From REEB52 sp964626905 (GTDB lineage: Bacteria; Chlamydiota; Chlamydiia; Chlamydiales; SM23-39), in assembly GCA_964626905.1 (NCBI GenBank), contig CAZVHA010000005.1, forward strand, positions 1 to 64,000: DNA of 64,000 nt, written 5' to 3'. Shown in pieces: positions 9,869 to 18,974 of this stretch. The position numbers and the translations under genes are program-made. The notes under the pieces were generated by a model that did no database searches, was not told the origin of the DNA, and was given only the letters and a program-made list of their open reading frames with translations. Each line of letters starts with the position of its first letter. Position 1 is the first letter of the stretch.

Positions 9869-10763
9869 GTTTTTCCACCGCTTCGACAGCAGCTTCTGTC
9901 TTTGGATATTTTGCGATTACTTTTTTGTAGTAGATGAGAGAAGCGGGAATTTTTTTTGTTTTTTCGAAAAAATAGCCCGTATCGAAGAGGTTGCGCGCAA
10001 AGATCTCTTGCATGTCGGAATAGATTTTTTCTCCCTCTTTGAGTCTCCCTTCTCTTGGGAAAGCGAGTCTAAATTTGCGCAGGTTGACCTCCGCCATATC
10101 GAGGATATCGGGATCGAGATTTTTCCCCTGACACTGCATCCAAAAAATCTTTTCTTTTTCTAAAAAAGCCTCAGCAGCAAGCTCATTTTTAGGAAATCTT
10201 CGAATCAACAAATCGAGAGTCTCAATACTCGGTTTAAAATCTTCGAAAAGGGCCTGAACGCGCGCTTTTGCCAAAAGCGATTTTGTCGCAAAATCGGAGT
10301 GGGGCATTGCGGCAATCACCTCATCAAAAATGGGAATCGAGTCCTCTTTTGCATCGACCCAAGCAGGCATTTTTGGGGAACTGAAGAGCCTCTTTTTTGT
10401 CCCACTTGCAAAGTGTTCGGCAATATTGAATTTATACTCAATTGCCTCTTCAAAATGCTTCGGGGAGCGGACGTGATTCAAATAGGCGGTAAAACACTCA
10501 TTTGCCTCTTCGAGCAAATTCAGCCGGTAGTAGGCCTCTCCCAGGATGTAAGAAATTTCTTGAGCAAAGGGGGTGGTCGGGAAGTTGTAGGAGATGATAT
10601 TCGCACAGTCGATGACAGCCCACCAATTGCCCTCGGCAAGCGCTTTTTGCATAGAGCTGTGAACTTCCTGAACTGAGGGGCCCTCATCCCAAATCAACTC
10701 CCTTTCCTCAAGGGCCGCAAGGAGAGAGACAGACGCCAGAAGGCCAAAAAACAACCTTTTCAT
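9831..10763 (-). CDS. BamD-like TPR periplasmic/outer membrane protein
   Basis: 310 residues: an N-terminal signal peptide (MKRLFFGLLASVSLLAA) and then helical repeats spaced like tetratricopeptides, e.g. AEGNWWAVIDCANIISYNFP, ILGEAYYRLNLLEEANECF and SLIYYKKVIAKYPKTEAAVE near the C-terminus. This resembles BamD/YfiO, the TPR component of the beta-barrel assembly machine, but I see no lipobox Cys after the signal peptide, unlike true BamD. Position directly after dnaE matches the pair of conserved outer-membrane hypotheticals that follow dnaE in Chlamydia. It lies 43 bases downstream of dnaE and overlaps the LptE-like gene, so the three probably share a transcript. The role in outer-membrane biogenesis is inferred from fold and neighbours. 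Confidence 0.55.
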   Translation of the reverse strand: MKRLFFGLLASVSLLAALEERELIWDEGPSVQEVHSSMQKALAEGNWWAVIDCANIISYNFPTTPFAQEISYILGEAYYRLNLLEEANECFTAYLNHVRSPKHFEEAIEYKFNIAEHFASGTKKRLFSSPKMPAWVDAKEDSIPIFDEVIAAMPHSDFATKSLLAKARVQALFEDFKPSIETLDLLIRRFPKNELAAEAFLEKEKIFWMQCQGKNLDPDILDMAEVNLRKFRLAFPREGRLKEGEKIYSDMQEIFARNLFDTGYFFEKTKKIPASLIYYKKVIAKYPKTEAAVEAVEKLGMLDSPPPHSP

Positions 10764-10806
10764 AGGAGATGAAGGATAAATTATTTTCCCTATTCACGTC
10801 AATAAT

Positions 10807-13800
10807 CTAAAGCACTTCTAGAGTAGGGCCCCATTTTTCACTAAGGGTTTTGAGTGGATCTTCAAATGCCTTGCCTGCCTTGACGCCCCAATCAGCGTCG
10901 ATAAAAATGGTGGCGACCCGTTTTTTCCCGGTGTGGAAATGGAGCTCTAGCGGAGATTTTCCGGGGTGTGAGCGGAAGAGTTCTTTGAGCGCGAGGATTT
11001 GGCTAAAGCGGATCTGATCTATATCGATGAGGAGATCCATTTTCCGCACCTCTTCTTTTTCCTCTTTTGGGATCTTTTCTTTAGACCCATTTTTCCATTT
11101 TGGTTCGGACGATTTGTTGCTGGCGGCTTTGAGCCGATCGTAGGCTATTTCGCATGCTTTAAGGCGCTCTTCATCGACCAAGGTGAGATCGTCGAGATAG
11201 CGGCAAGAGAGTTGCACGGCCCCCTCTTTTCTCTCCATTTGCAAAATCCCGTAGAGGAGCTGATTTTCGCGAAGGAGCATCCCTTTTTCCTCGAACATCT
11301 CAGACCAGATGGGGAGTTCAAAGCGATCTCCTCCCCCGCTGATAGTGAGGATGGCAAATTTCTTCTGATTTTTGCTCGATACTTTCACCTGCACCGTCTC
11401 GACGACAAAGGCAGCCCGGAAGAGACTCCCATCTGGGAGAGAGTCGATCTCGGCGAGCGGCACGCAAGAGAGGCGTTTGAGGACGCTCTTGTAAGAGTCC
11501 ATCGGGTGGCCTGTCAAGTAGAAGCCGAGGAGCTCTTTTTCTCTTTGAAAGAGGCTTGCATTTGGCGATTGGTTGACAGTGGGGGGAGGTTTTGCGAAGG
11601 GTTTTTGGGGCTCTTCGATGAGGGAAAAGAGGTTTAAGACGCCGAGGGACTCTTCTTTTTGATCGCGCGAGGCTTTTTCGTACATCGTCTCGACGCTTTC
11701 GCGCATGGCATCGCGCGACCAAGAGGTGAAGTCGAATGAGCCTGCTTCGATGAGGAGTTCGATCTGTTTTTTTCCAATTCTTGTTTTATCGACTCTTTGG
11801 ATGAAGTCGTAAAGGCTTTGAAAGGAGCCATTTTTCTCTCTTTCTTCTAAGATCGCCTCGACCACCCCCTCTCCGACTCCTTTGATGCCGGCCATGGCGA
11901 AGCGAATCCCATCATTGGACGCGGCGAATTCGCTCGATGCCTGGTTGATATCTGGGGGCAGAACATCGATTTGCATTGTTTTGGCCTCGCCGATGAATTT
12001 GGCCAATTTAGTGGTATCGTGCTGATCTGAGGTCATTAAAGCGGCCATCCACTCTTTGGGGAAGTTGGCTTTAAAATAGGCAGTTGCGTAGGAGAGATAG
12101 GCGTAAGCTGCGGCGTGAGACTTATTGAAGCCGTAAGAGGCAAATTTTTCGATTTTGTCGAAAATTTTGATTGCGAGGTCGGCATTGATCCCTTTGACGC
12201 CGCATCCGGTGACAAATTTTTCTCTTTGGCGCGTCATCTCTTCGCGATCTTTTTTCCCCATCGCGCGCCTCAGCACATCGCCCTCGCCGAGAGAATATCC
12301 GGCTAAAACGCTGGCGATTTGCATCACCTGTTCTTGGTAGACCATGACGCCGTATGTCTCTGACAAGATCTCTTTCATCAAGGGGTGATCGATTTCGATG
12401 GGTTCTTTGCCATGTTTGCGGTTGATGAAGGAGGGGATCATGTCCATGGGGCCTGGGCGATAGAGGGCGCCGACGGCGATGATCTCTTCGAATGTATCGA
12501 TGTGGAGCTGTTTTGCAAGATCTTGCATTCCGCCCGATTCGAGCTGGAAGACGCCGAGGGTTTTTCCTTGGTTGAGAAGATCGAACGTCTTTTGGTCGTC
12601 GAGCGGCAAATTGCCCCAGTCGATTTTGCGATCGGTATTTTTCTCGACCATGCTTGCGCATTTTTGGAGAGAGGTGAGGGTTTTGAGTCCCAAAAAGTCG
12701 ATTTTGAGCATGCCGACGCTTTCGACGGGTTTCATGGCAAATTGAGTCACCCACATTTCCGAATCTTTTGCCGTGCAAACGGGGATGTGGTCTGTGATGG
12801 GGCTTGCGGAGATGATGAGTCCTGCGGCGTGGGTGCTCGTATTGCGAATGGAGCCCTCTGCTTTTCTAGCCATTTCCAAAACGGCGCGCGCCTCGTCGTC
12901 ACTCTCCATGAGGCGCGCCAATTCAGGGTCGATTTGAAAAGCTTTTTCCAAGGTCATATTGGGGTCTTCAGGGACGAGGCTTGCGATCTGATTGACTTTG
13001 GAAAGGGGGACGTTGAGGACGCGTCCTACGTCGCGGATGGCCATTTTTGCTTTCATGGTGCCGAAGGTGATGATTTGGGCGACGCGGGTTTTCCCATATT
13101 TTTCGACGACGTAGTCGATCACTTCTTGGCGTCGGTCCATACAGATGTCGACGTCGATATCGGGGTAGGAGCTCCTTTCTGGGTTAATGAAGCGCTCGAA
13201 GAAGAGGTGGAATCGGAGCGGTTCGATATCGGTGATGCCGATGAGATACGAGATGATCGAGCCGGCGGCGGAGCCTCTGCCGGGTCCCATGGGAATTTTT
13301 CGCTTTTTTGCCCAGTCGATGAAATCGTAGACGATGAGCATGTAATCGGACATCCCTTTTGAGGTGAGAATTTCGAATTCGTACTGGAAGCGTTTTTTCA
13401 CGATTTCAAGGGGATTTTTCCCCGGAACTTTTGCCAATTTTTCTGGGCTGTAGCGAGTTTCGATCCCTTTTTGGCAAAGCTCGTAGAGAAAATCTTCCGC
13501 AGCTTTGAGCCGCTCTTTTTTTTGAAACTCTTTTCCTTGGAGCGCGGGGGGGATGAAAATGGGGTAGTGTTTTGTTTTAAAGTCGAGATCGCACTTGCAT
13601 TTTTCGGCGATGATTTTTGTATTTTCGATCGCTTCTGGCAAATCGGAAAAGAGCTGGATCATCTGATCTTGCGATTTGAAATAAAACTCTCTACTGGGGG
13701 CCGTTTCGCGTTTGGGATTGGGCGCTTTATTTTTCGGATTGCCGGCCGAATCGCGCTCCCAAATTTCGGACACTTCGCCCGATTGGATGTTGAGGAGCAC

Positions 13801-14454
13801 TTCGTGCGCGCGCCAATCCTCTTTTTCGATGTAATGTATGGCGTGAGTTGCGACGAGAGGAGCTCCCAATTCGCGAGAAAGGGCGATCACCTCCTCATTT
13901 TTCTTTTCCCCCGCTGCAAAAAAGTCCCGATATCTTTGCAAAAGCCACCCTTCCTGTGTCTCGAGATCACCTACGGGATATCGCTCCACTTTGAGGTAAA
14001 AATCGTCGCCAAAAAGTTCGAGATACCAGGGGGCATCTTTGACTTCGGAGGAGAGGCAAATGAGTCCTTCGCTGTGCTCTTTTAACACTTCCTTATCGAT
14101 GCGGGGCTGGTAATAAAACCCTTCTAAAAAGCCGATGGAGGAGAGTTTGCAAAGGTTTTTATAACCGGCGCCATTTTTCGCGAGGAGGATGACCGAAGTT
14201 CCGTTGGGGACGCCGGGGGTCCGTTTTTTTTCGAGTCGCGAGTGGGGCGCCATCCAAATTTTGCAGCCGAAAATGGCTTTGATGCCCACCGATTTGCACG
14301 CTTTGTAAAAATCGATAGCACCGTAAAGATTGCCCTCATCTGTGAGCGCGAGGGCAGACATGCCAAATTCTTTCGCTTTGGAAGCAAGCGCGAGGACAGA
14401 TGCAGTCGAATCGAGAATGGAGTACTGGGAGTGAACGTCGAGCGGAATGTACAT
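10807..14454 (-). CDS. dnaE: DNA polymerase III alpha subunit
   Basis: 1215 residues, the usual length for bacterial DnaE, the replicative polymerase catalytic subunit. An N-terminal PHP domain begins IPLDVHSQYSILDS (His at residue 8). The polymerase active site is visible as GPGRGSAAGS (about 389-398) and YPDIDVDI (about 428-435) with the two catalytic Asp, and the downstream segment YGFNKSHAAAYAYLSYATAY. Helix-hairpin-helix and OB-fold regions follow. The start ATG at 14454 fits the PHP motif spacing. A 13-base palindrome (tacttcagaagta) lies at the start codon; its role is unknown. The gene heads the minus-strand run that continues into the BamD-like and LptE-like genes. Identification is secure. 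Confidence 0.97.
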   Translation of the reverse strand: MYIPLDVHSQYSILDSTASVLALASKAKEFGMSALALTDEGNLYGAIDFYKACKSVGIKAIFGCKIWMAPHSRLEKKRTPGVPNGTSVILLAKNGAGYKNLCKLSSIGFLEGFYYQPRIDKEVLKEHSEGLICLSSEVKDAPWYLELFGDDFYLKVERYPVGDLETQEGWLLQRYRDFFAAGEKKNEEVIALSRELGAPLVATHAIHYIEKEDWRAHEVLLNIQSGEVSEIWERDSAGNPKNKAPNPKRETAPSREFYFKSQDQMIQLFSDLPEAIENTKIIAEKCKCDLDFKTKHYPIFIPPALQGKEFQKKERLKAAEDFLYELCQKGIETRYSPEKLAKVPGKNPLEIVKKRFQYEFEILTSKGMSDYMLIVYDFIDWAKKRKIPMGPGRGSAAGSIISYLIGITDIEPLRFHLFFERFINPERSSYPDIDVDICMDRRQEVIDYVVEKYGKTRVAQIITFGTMKAKMAIRDVGRVLNVPLSKVNQIASLVPEDPNMTLEKAFQIDPELARLMESDDEARAVLEMARKAEGSIRNTSTHAAGLIISASPITDHIPVCTAKDSEMWVTQFAMKPVESVGMLKIDFLGLKTLTSLQKCASMVEKNTDRKIDWGNLPLDDQKTFDLLNQGKTLGVFQLESGGMQDLAKQLHIDTFEEIIAVGALYRPGPMDMIPSFINRKHGKEPIEIDHPLMKEILSETYGVMVYQEQVMQIASVLAGYSLGEGDVLRRAMGKKDREEMTRQREKFVTGCGVKGINADLAIKIFDKIEKFASYGFNKSHAAAYAYLSYATAYFKANFPKEWMAALMTSDQHDTTKLAKFIGEAKTMQIDVLPPDINQASSEFAASNDGIRFAMAGIKGVGEGVVEAILEEREKNGSFQSLYDFIQRVDKTRIGKKQIELLIEAGSFDFTSWSRDAMRESVETMYEKASRDQKEESLGVLNLFSLIEEPQKPFAKPPPTVNQSPNASLFQREKELLGFYLTGHPMDSYKSVLKRLSCVPLAEIDSLPDGSLFRAAFVVETVQVKVSSKNQKKFAILTISGGGDRFELPIWSEMFEEKGMLLRENQLLYGILQMERKEGAVQLSCRYLDDLTLVDEERLKACEIAYDRLKAASNKSSEPKWKNGSKEKIPKEEKEEVRKMDLLIDIDQIRFSQILALKELFRSHPGKSPLELHFHTGKKRVATIFIDADWGVKAGKAFEDPLKTLSEKWGPTLEVL

Positions 14455-14580
14455 ACTTCAGAAGTATACAATCCGAGATATTTTTTTGCCTCAAAGGAAA
14501 CGATGCACTAGTTCGGTATAGGAACTTTGACAGTTTCTTGGAGAGTTGCTAATAGGAATTTTGGGTTGACCCCCAAATAT

Positions 14581-14825
14581 TATTAACCCGCTAGGCAAAA
14601 ATGAGACAAAGTGCGCTAGCGAGGCAAAGCCAGATTGAAGCAGAGCGCTCCGAAGGAGGAGCTCATGGTAAAACCATGGGCGACGATGGAGGCTGCGGAA
14701 TCGAGAAAAAGGTCCGGGGCGACCTTTTTCTCGCGGAGCAGATGAGCGAAGCGAATCGGCCCCGAAGGGGAATATGGCAAAGCCGCAGCAAGCAATTTGT
14801 CTCATTTTTGCCTAGCGGGTTAATA
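14581..14825. repeat. MITE-like inverted-repeat element, copy 1 (245 bp)
   Basis: Perfect 30-bp inverted repeats at 14581-14610 and 14796-14825 (outer end TATTAACCCGCTAGG) bound a non-coding core. The core contains a 13-bp-stem hairpin at 14702-14733 and a small hairpin around 14663-14679. Both sub-terminal sequences recur in the element at 18761-18973. If the repeat is taken to begin at TTAACCCG, each side is flanked by TA, as for elements moved by mariner/IS630-type transposases. The right end supplies the A of the ATG of the next gene. It contains no plausible coding frame of its own. Confidence 0.85.
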
Positions 14826-17125
14826 TGCACTCCAAATCAAAGGCCCATCTTAAAAAGGCACTCGCGATCGTTTTTGCAGCTCTTTTTCTCTCGACCGGAA
14901 TCTACAACCAACTAAATGTCAGGGAATTCCTCCTTCTCTCAAGCCTCTTAAGCGATTCAGCTAAGCATCTTTTAGGCCAAGTTTTTACCTATTCTCCTTC
15001 TCCAAAAGAATCTTTTTTAAAGAATATCCCTCCCTCTCAGATCTCCTGGCATCAAAACCGGAGGCTTCTTTCAGAAGTCCCCATAAGCTCTTCAAAAGAC
15101 AAAGAGCTTCTTCTTTTTCTAGAGAAGAGGTGGCTTGCGAAGGCCAACGGTTTTTTTACACAAGAGGTCGATTGGCTCTGTCCAATCTTTGGATTTGCTA
15201 TCCAAGTGCACCCTGAGACGACGAGTTCTTATGCAAGAGATCCTGCGAGCAAGCCTTCGCTCACCTATAACAGCCGGGTCATGGCCTGGAAAAAAGAGCT
15301 TTTTCATCCCCCTCATTTCCCATTGATTTTGACCCGCCCTTTCGATGTGAGTGGGTATCTCCCCAATTACCACGCAATTCAAGCAATAGACGCTCTCGAA
15401 GGGGCTCAAATCGATGATAAAGTACTTTTCGATGTAACAGCTCTTTTTAAAAATGCAAATAGCCAGAAAGCCTGGCTCGAAATATGGCAAAATTTTCAAA
15501 AAGCTGTTCTTGACTTTAAGATCGACCCGAATCAAATCCTCTTCATTGAGAGGGTAAAAGAGAATGATCTCGGAGGACTCCGGATCCTCCCTTTCGACAA
15601 TCAGCCAGATGTAAAGATCGAAGAGAACAAGAATTTTCTATTAAATTGGATCTCCACTTTCGGCCTGACAGCTACGCAAGTGGAATTAGATCGCATTCCT
15701 ATTGCACCGAGTTTGATTTTCCAAACTCAGGTTTCTCCAACCTCTGTAGACAGAAAGAATTTTCTCGATTCGTTACACTCATTAGAAAATCGAAGTTTGG
15801 GCCATCCTCAAAAAGATCTCATGTTCCAAGGAGTACTTAGAGCTCTCTTGGGTTTTTTTGACACTTTAAGCGAAGAGGAGTGGCAGTCAAAAATCATCTC
15901 TCTCGCGCACTCGAAGCTAATCGACCTTTGCTTCTCAAAAGTGCAAGAGGAGCTCGAACTCTTGTTCCACGAAGATCCAAAAATCCCTTTTTTTAATACT
16001 GTTTGCCATTTAGAGCAAATTCATTCTCATCTGACAACTCTTTTAGAGATTTTCAAGCCATTTAAGCCTTCGGACTTTCCTTCCATTTACAAAGACTCTT
16101 TAGGTTTTTTACCCGATCCCCTTATGTCTTTGAGCACATTCGCCGTCCACTCTTCTGGGATGACGAGTTTGGCGGGGATTTTAAAAGTCGGTGAAAAAGC
16201 TTTTGGACAACCCCTTCGCGTTCTCTATGGAGAAAACACCTATTTTGAAGCAATCGACGCTTTAGCAGAGACTTCCATTGCTTTGAAGAGCGCTCAAGCC
16301 ACAGCTAAAGATTGGGAAGAGGCTGATCTTCTCTTAGCGCAATTCAACCCGGTATTAAAGAGGGGAAGCGGCTGTACTGTCCAGCTATATACGATAGAAA
16401 AAGTTGAAGAAGCTCTTCATAAGGCGTTTGGTTCCTCAAGAAAAAAGCCCTTAATTTTGGCATTAGATTGTACTTTGGATACAATCCACTCCCCCAACGT
16501 CGCCCATCTTTTAGAGGAGTTCCAATCAAAAATCCTCCAGGGAGATCTTGCTGTCATCTGTTACCGAAGCGGGCTTAAATTCGATCTTTTGGGTATGGAC
16601 AATTTTGCAGGCGCTCCTTTCTATATGATCCACAGCCAAAGTCCCCATTGGACTTTCTTAGATTCTCTTACAAAAGATCCAGCTCTTCAGGCAGATCTTT
16701 TAAGCCTCAATTGGTTCTGCCTTGCCTATCAATACTTAGCACCTCTTCTCGATCAATATCGGGAACAAATCTTTGAAAATACAAGGGTCCTCTTAAAAAG
16801 AATCCCTCCCTCTCTCTTGTCCTCTCATCGATACCAGGTCATCCCCTTTGAAGAGGGTTTGAATCCTGGGTTCATCGATATCAAGATCAGAGGCCCCCTT
16901 CACAAAATAAGAGCCAGCGCTCTTGTTGGAGGAAGCCTCTACTTGAGATGCATGGAGGCGAAGCATCCGATTTTTTATCGAAGGAGCATCGGATTTTTCC
17001 ATCCCAATTTTGGCATTCTTTTTGACGATACCTATTCGACTCTCCGTTTGACCATCGGCCTCGATCCATCTCAAATCGATGTGTTAACCAAATGCTTTGA
17101 AGAAATCGATGCGCTTAACCTGTAA
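14825..17125 (+). CDS. Uncharacterised membrane-anchored protein with PLP-transferase-like C-terminal half
   Basis: 766 residues, not recognised as a named family. Residues about 8-30 form one membrane segment after a Lys-rich start. The middle (about 60-430) has no motif I know. The C-terminal half looks like a fold-type I pyridoxal-phosphate enzyme of the Cys/Met-metabolism group: HSSGMTSLAGIL at about 441 (PLP-phosphate cup position), YGENTYFEA at about 470, LALDCTLDTIHSP at about 545 (Asp that would bind the pyridine nitrogen) and GDLAVICYRSGLKFDLLG at about 570-588, with a Lys in the Schiff-base position. A membrane tether on such an enzyme is unusual. The ATG overlaps the last base of the repeat element at 14581-14825, and no Shine-Dalgarno sequence is visible. 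Reaction and substrate unknown. Confidence 0.6.
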   Translation: MHSKSKAHLKKALAIVFAALFLSTGIYNQLNVREFLLLSSLLSDSAKHLLGQVFTYSPSPKESFLKNIPPSQISWHQNRRLLSEVPISSSKDKELLLFLEKRWLAKANGFFTQEVDWLCPIFGFAIQVHPETTSSYARDPASKPSLTYNSRVMAWKKELFHPPHFPLILTRPFDVSGYLPNYHAIQAIDALEGAQIDDKVLFDVTALFKNANSQKAWLEIWQNFQKAVLDFKIDPNQILFIERVKENDLGGLRILPFDNQPDVKIEENKNFLLNWISTFGLTATQVELDRIPIAPSLIFQTQVSPTSVDRKNFLDSLHSLENRSLGHPQKDLMFQGVLRALLGFFDTLSEEEWQSKIISLAHSKLIDLCFSKVQEELELLFHEDPKIPFFNTVCHLEQIHSHLTTLLEIFKPFKPSDFPSIYKDSLGFLPDPLMSLSTFAVHSSGMTSLAGILKVGEKAFGQPLRVLYGENTYFEAIDALAETSIALKSAQATAKDWEEADLLLAQFNPVLKRGSGCTVQLYTIEKVEEALHKAFGSSRKKPLILALDCTLDTIHSPNVAHLLEEFQSKILQGDLAVICYRSGLKFDLLGMDNFAGAPFYMIHSQSPHWTFLDSLTKDPALQADLLSLNWFCLAYQYLAPLLDQYREQIFENTRVLLKRIPPSLLSSHRYQVIPFEEGLNPGFIDIKIRGPLHKIRASALVGGSLYLRCMEAKHPIFYRRSIGFFHPNFGILFDDTYSTLRLTIGLDPSQIDVLTKCFEEIDALNL

Positions 17126-17162
17126 GAGACTACTCCCGGAAATGGATGAAGGCACTGGGGAA

Positions 17163-17223
17163 TTGACAAAATATAGTGGATATTATACTATCCATTATAT
17201 ATGAAAAAACGATATAGTGGATA
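17163..17223 (+). promoter_or_regulatory. hipBA promoter and operator
   Basis: TTGACA (17163-17168), 17 bases, TACTAT (17186-17191) gives a clear sigma70/66-type promoter. An inverted repeat TATAGTGGATA (17172-17182) / TATCCATTATA (17189-17199), 10 of 11 positions paired, covers the spacer and -10, and a third half-site TATAGTGGATA lies at 17213-17223 across the possible GTG start. The core GGATA/TATCC resembles E. coli HipB operators (TATCC-N8-GGATA, as I recall). This supports autorepression by HipB or HipBA. Confidence 0.75.
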
Positions 17224-17225
17224 CT

Positions 17226-17531
17226 ATGGGATCCTTTAATTTGCATACTCCGCACGAGGTTTTGCTTCAAATAGCTGTACGAGCCAAAGAAAAAAGGCTT
17301 TTTCTGAATCTATCTCAGAAGTCGCTTTCCGACCGTTCTGGGGTGAGTTTTGGGGTGATTAAAAAATTCGAACAGACCGGGAAAATCTCTTTGGAGTCCC
17401 TTCTGAAATTAGCTTTTGTATTAGAGGCACTCAATGAATTTGCAAACCTGTTTAGCCCAAAACCACTAGAATCGTATTCATCTTTGGATCAACTGCTTAA
17501 GCAGAAGCCGAGAAGAAGAGGCAGAAAATGA
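17226..17531 (+). CDS. hipB: HipB-like antitoxin, XRE-family HTH regulator
   Basis: 101 residues from the ATG at 17226 (a GTG at 17217 lies inside the operator and is less likely). The helix-turn-helix spans about residues 15-70: LNLSQKSLSDRSGVSFGVIK followed by FEQTGKISLESLLKLAFVLE, the classic XRE pattern. A basic tail RRRGRK ends the protein. It overlaps the toxin gene by ATGA, the usual antitoxin-first arrangement. Expected roles: neutralise the HipA kinase and repress the operon by binding the GGATA/TATCC operator just upstream. Confidence 0.85.
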   Translation: MGSFNLHTPHEVLLQIAVRAKEKRLFLNLSQKSLSDRSGVSFGVIKKFEQTGKISLESLLKLAFVLEALNEFANLFSPKPLESYSSLDQLLKQKPRRRGRK

Positions 17532-18766
17532 ACGATTTTACCCAATCGCTGTTTGTCGATTATTGTTCCACTCAGCCGCTTGTAATGGGACGATTGGCCT
17601 ATATGAATCGGAGAATCGCGTTTGAATATACGCCTGAATTTCTGGAACTTGGGTTGGAGCTTTCTCCCTTCAAATTGCCGCTTAAGCCTGGAGTGCAGTT
17701 TTCAACGGATATGGTATTTGAAGGGCTATTTGGGGTATTTAATGACAGCTTGCCTGATGGTTGGGGGCGGCTCTTGTTAGATCGCAAACTGAAGAATCAA
17801 GGGATCTTCCCCAACAATTTAACCCCTCTGGATCGATTGAGATACGTAGGAACCCATGGGATGGGCGCTTTGCAATATCGGCCTGCATTTCCGTTTGCTT
17901 CCATGGGACAAAAAGGGATCGTATTGGATCAATTAGCGCAAGAATGTACTCAATTTGAGGCAAAAGAAGAAGAGCAATTTCTTGATGAGCTGATTCGATT
18001 GAACGGTTCTTCTGCTGGCGCACGGCCCAAAATCTTGGTAAGCTTAGATCCCAAAACCAAATTGATTCGGGCAACGGACAATCATCGCAATCACAAAACG
18101 ACCGATTGGATCATCAAATTTCGCTCTTTCGTAGATCCACGAGATATGGGTTCTATCGAATACGCATACCATTTGATGGCTATTGTAGCAGGTGTAATTG
18201 TTCCAGAAGCGCGTCTTTTTAAATCGAAATTATGTTCAGGTTATTTCGGAGTCAAACGATTTGATCGCAATGAAAAAATCTTCCTTCATTCGCATACTTT
18301 AAGTGGACTTTTGCACGCAGATCACCGCATGCCAAGTCTCGATTATGAAGCTGTCATGAAAGCTACGGCCATCCTCACAAAGAACATAGCAGAACAAAAA
18401 AAGCAATTTCGCCATATTGCGTTTAATGTTTTTGCCCACAATCGAGATGATCATGCCAAAAACTTTTCTTTTTTGATGGATGAAAATGGAATTTGGGGTG
18501 TATCACCTGCATATGATTTAACATTTTCTGCGGGTCCTGGAGGAGAGCATTGTACCACACTCATGGGAAATGGCCGATCTCCAGGAAAAGCTGATCTCTT
18601 AAAATTAGCTGCTGTGTCAGGCATAGATCATCGAGAAGCACTCGATATTCTCGAGCAAGTCAAAGAGGCAGTTTCTCAGTGGAAACAATTTGCTCAAGAA
18701 GCAGGTGTGAGCAAATCCTCAATGCAGCTGATCCAAAAAAGCTTAATGAAATCAGCGCCTTATTAA
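17528..18766 (+). CDS. hipA: HipA-like serine/threonine kinase toxin
   Basis: 412 residues with the two HipA parts: an N-terminal subdomain (GVFNDSLPDGWGRLLLDR at about 65-85, the HipA_N signature) and the kinase-like C-terminal domain with GSSAGARPK (about 162), GYFGVKRFDR (about 238), the catalytic HNRDDHAKNFSF (about 303-314) and SPAYDLT metal-binding segment (about 325-331). All key residues look intact. In E. coli HipA phosphorylates glutamyl-tRNA synthetase and blocks translation; whether this homologue has the same target is not known. The stop TAA lies inside the repeat element starting at 18761, so the C-terminus may have been set by that insertion. Confidence 0.9.
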   Translation: MNDFTQSLFVDYCSTQPLVMGRLAYMNRRIAFEYTPEFLELGLELSPFKLPLKPGVQFSTDMVFEGLFGVFNDSLPDGWGRLLLDRKLKNQGIFPNNLTPLDRLRYVGTHGMGALQYRPAFPFASMGQKGIVLDQLAQECTQFEAKEEEQFLDELIRLNGSSAGARPKILVSLDPKTKLIRATDNHRNHKTTDWIIKFRSFVDPRDMGSIEYAYHLMAIVAGVIVPEARLFKSKLCSGYFGVKRFDRNEKIFLHSHTLSGLLHADHRMPSLDYEAVMKATAILTKNIAEQKKQFRHIAFNVFAHNRDDHAKNFSFLMDENGIWGVSPAYDLTFSAGPGGEHCTTLMGNGRSPGKADLLKLAAVSGIDHREALDILEQVKEAVSQWKQFAQEAGVSKSSMQLIQKSLMKSAPY

Positions 18767-18973
18767 CCCGGCATGCAAATAGGTGACAACTAGCTTGCTG
18801 CGGCTTCATCATATCAATCCTCCTCGGGGGCCAATAGTTTTACTATTGACCCCGCTCGGTCGGACCGCTGCCGCTTTGATCTGACTTTCACACCCCTTCC
18901 GACGAAGCGTCGTTGAGGACCCCGTGTTGCCTCGCTGGCGCTATTTGTCACCTATTTGCATGCCGGGTTAATA
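18761..18973. repeat. MITE-like inverted-repeat element, copy 2 (213 bp)
   Basis: Perfect 29-bp inverted repeats at 18761-18789 and 18945-18973, outer end TATTAACCCGGCATGC, sharing TATTAACCCG and a GACAA-containing inner part with copy 1. Read on the minus strand, the sub-terminal blocks match copy 1: GCGCCAGCGAGGCAA near one end and AAGCCGCAGCAAGC near the other, so the two are the same family in opposite orientation with diverged cores. An internal hairpin CAATAG-tttta-CTATTG is present at about 18832-18849. It follows hipA and includes its stop codon. Confidence 0.85.
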
Positions 18974-18974
18974 A

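Noticed and set aside
12385..13362. 325-codon plus-strand frame inside dnaE
   Set aside because: Antisense to polymerase motifs that are intact on the other strand.
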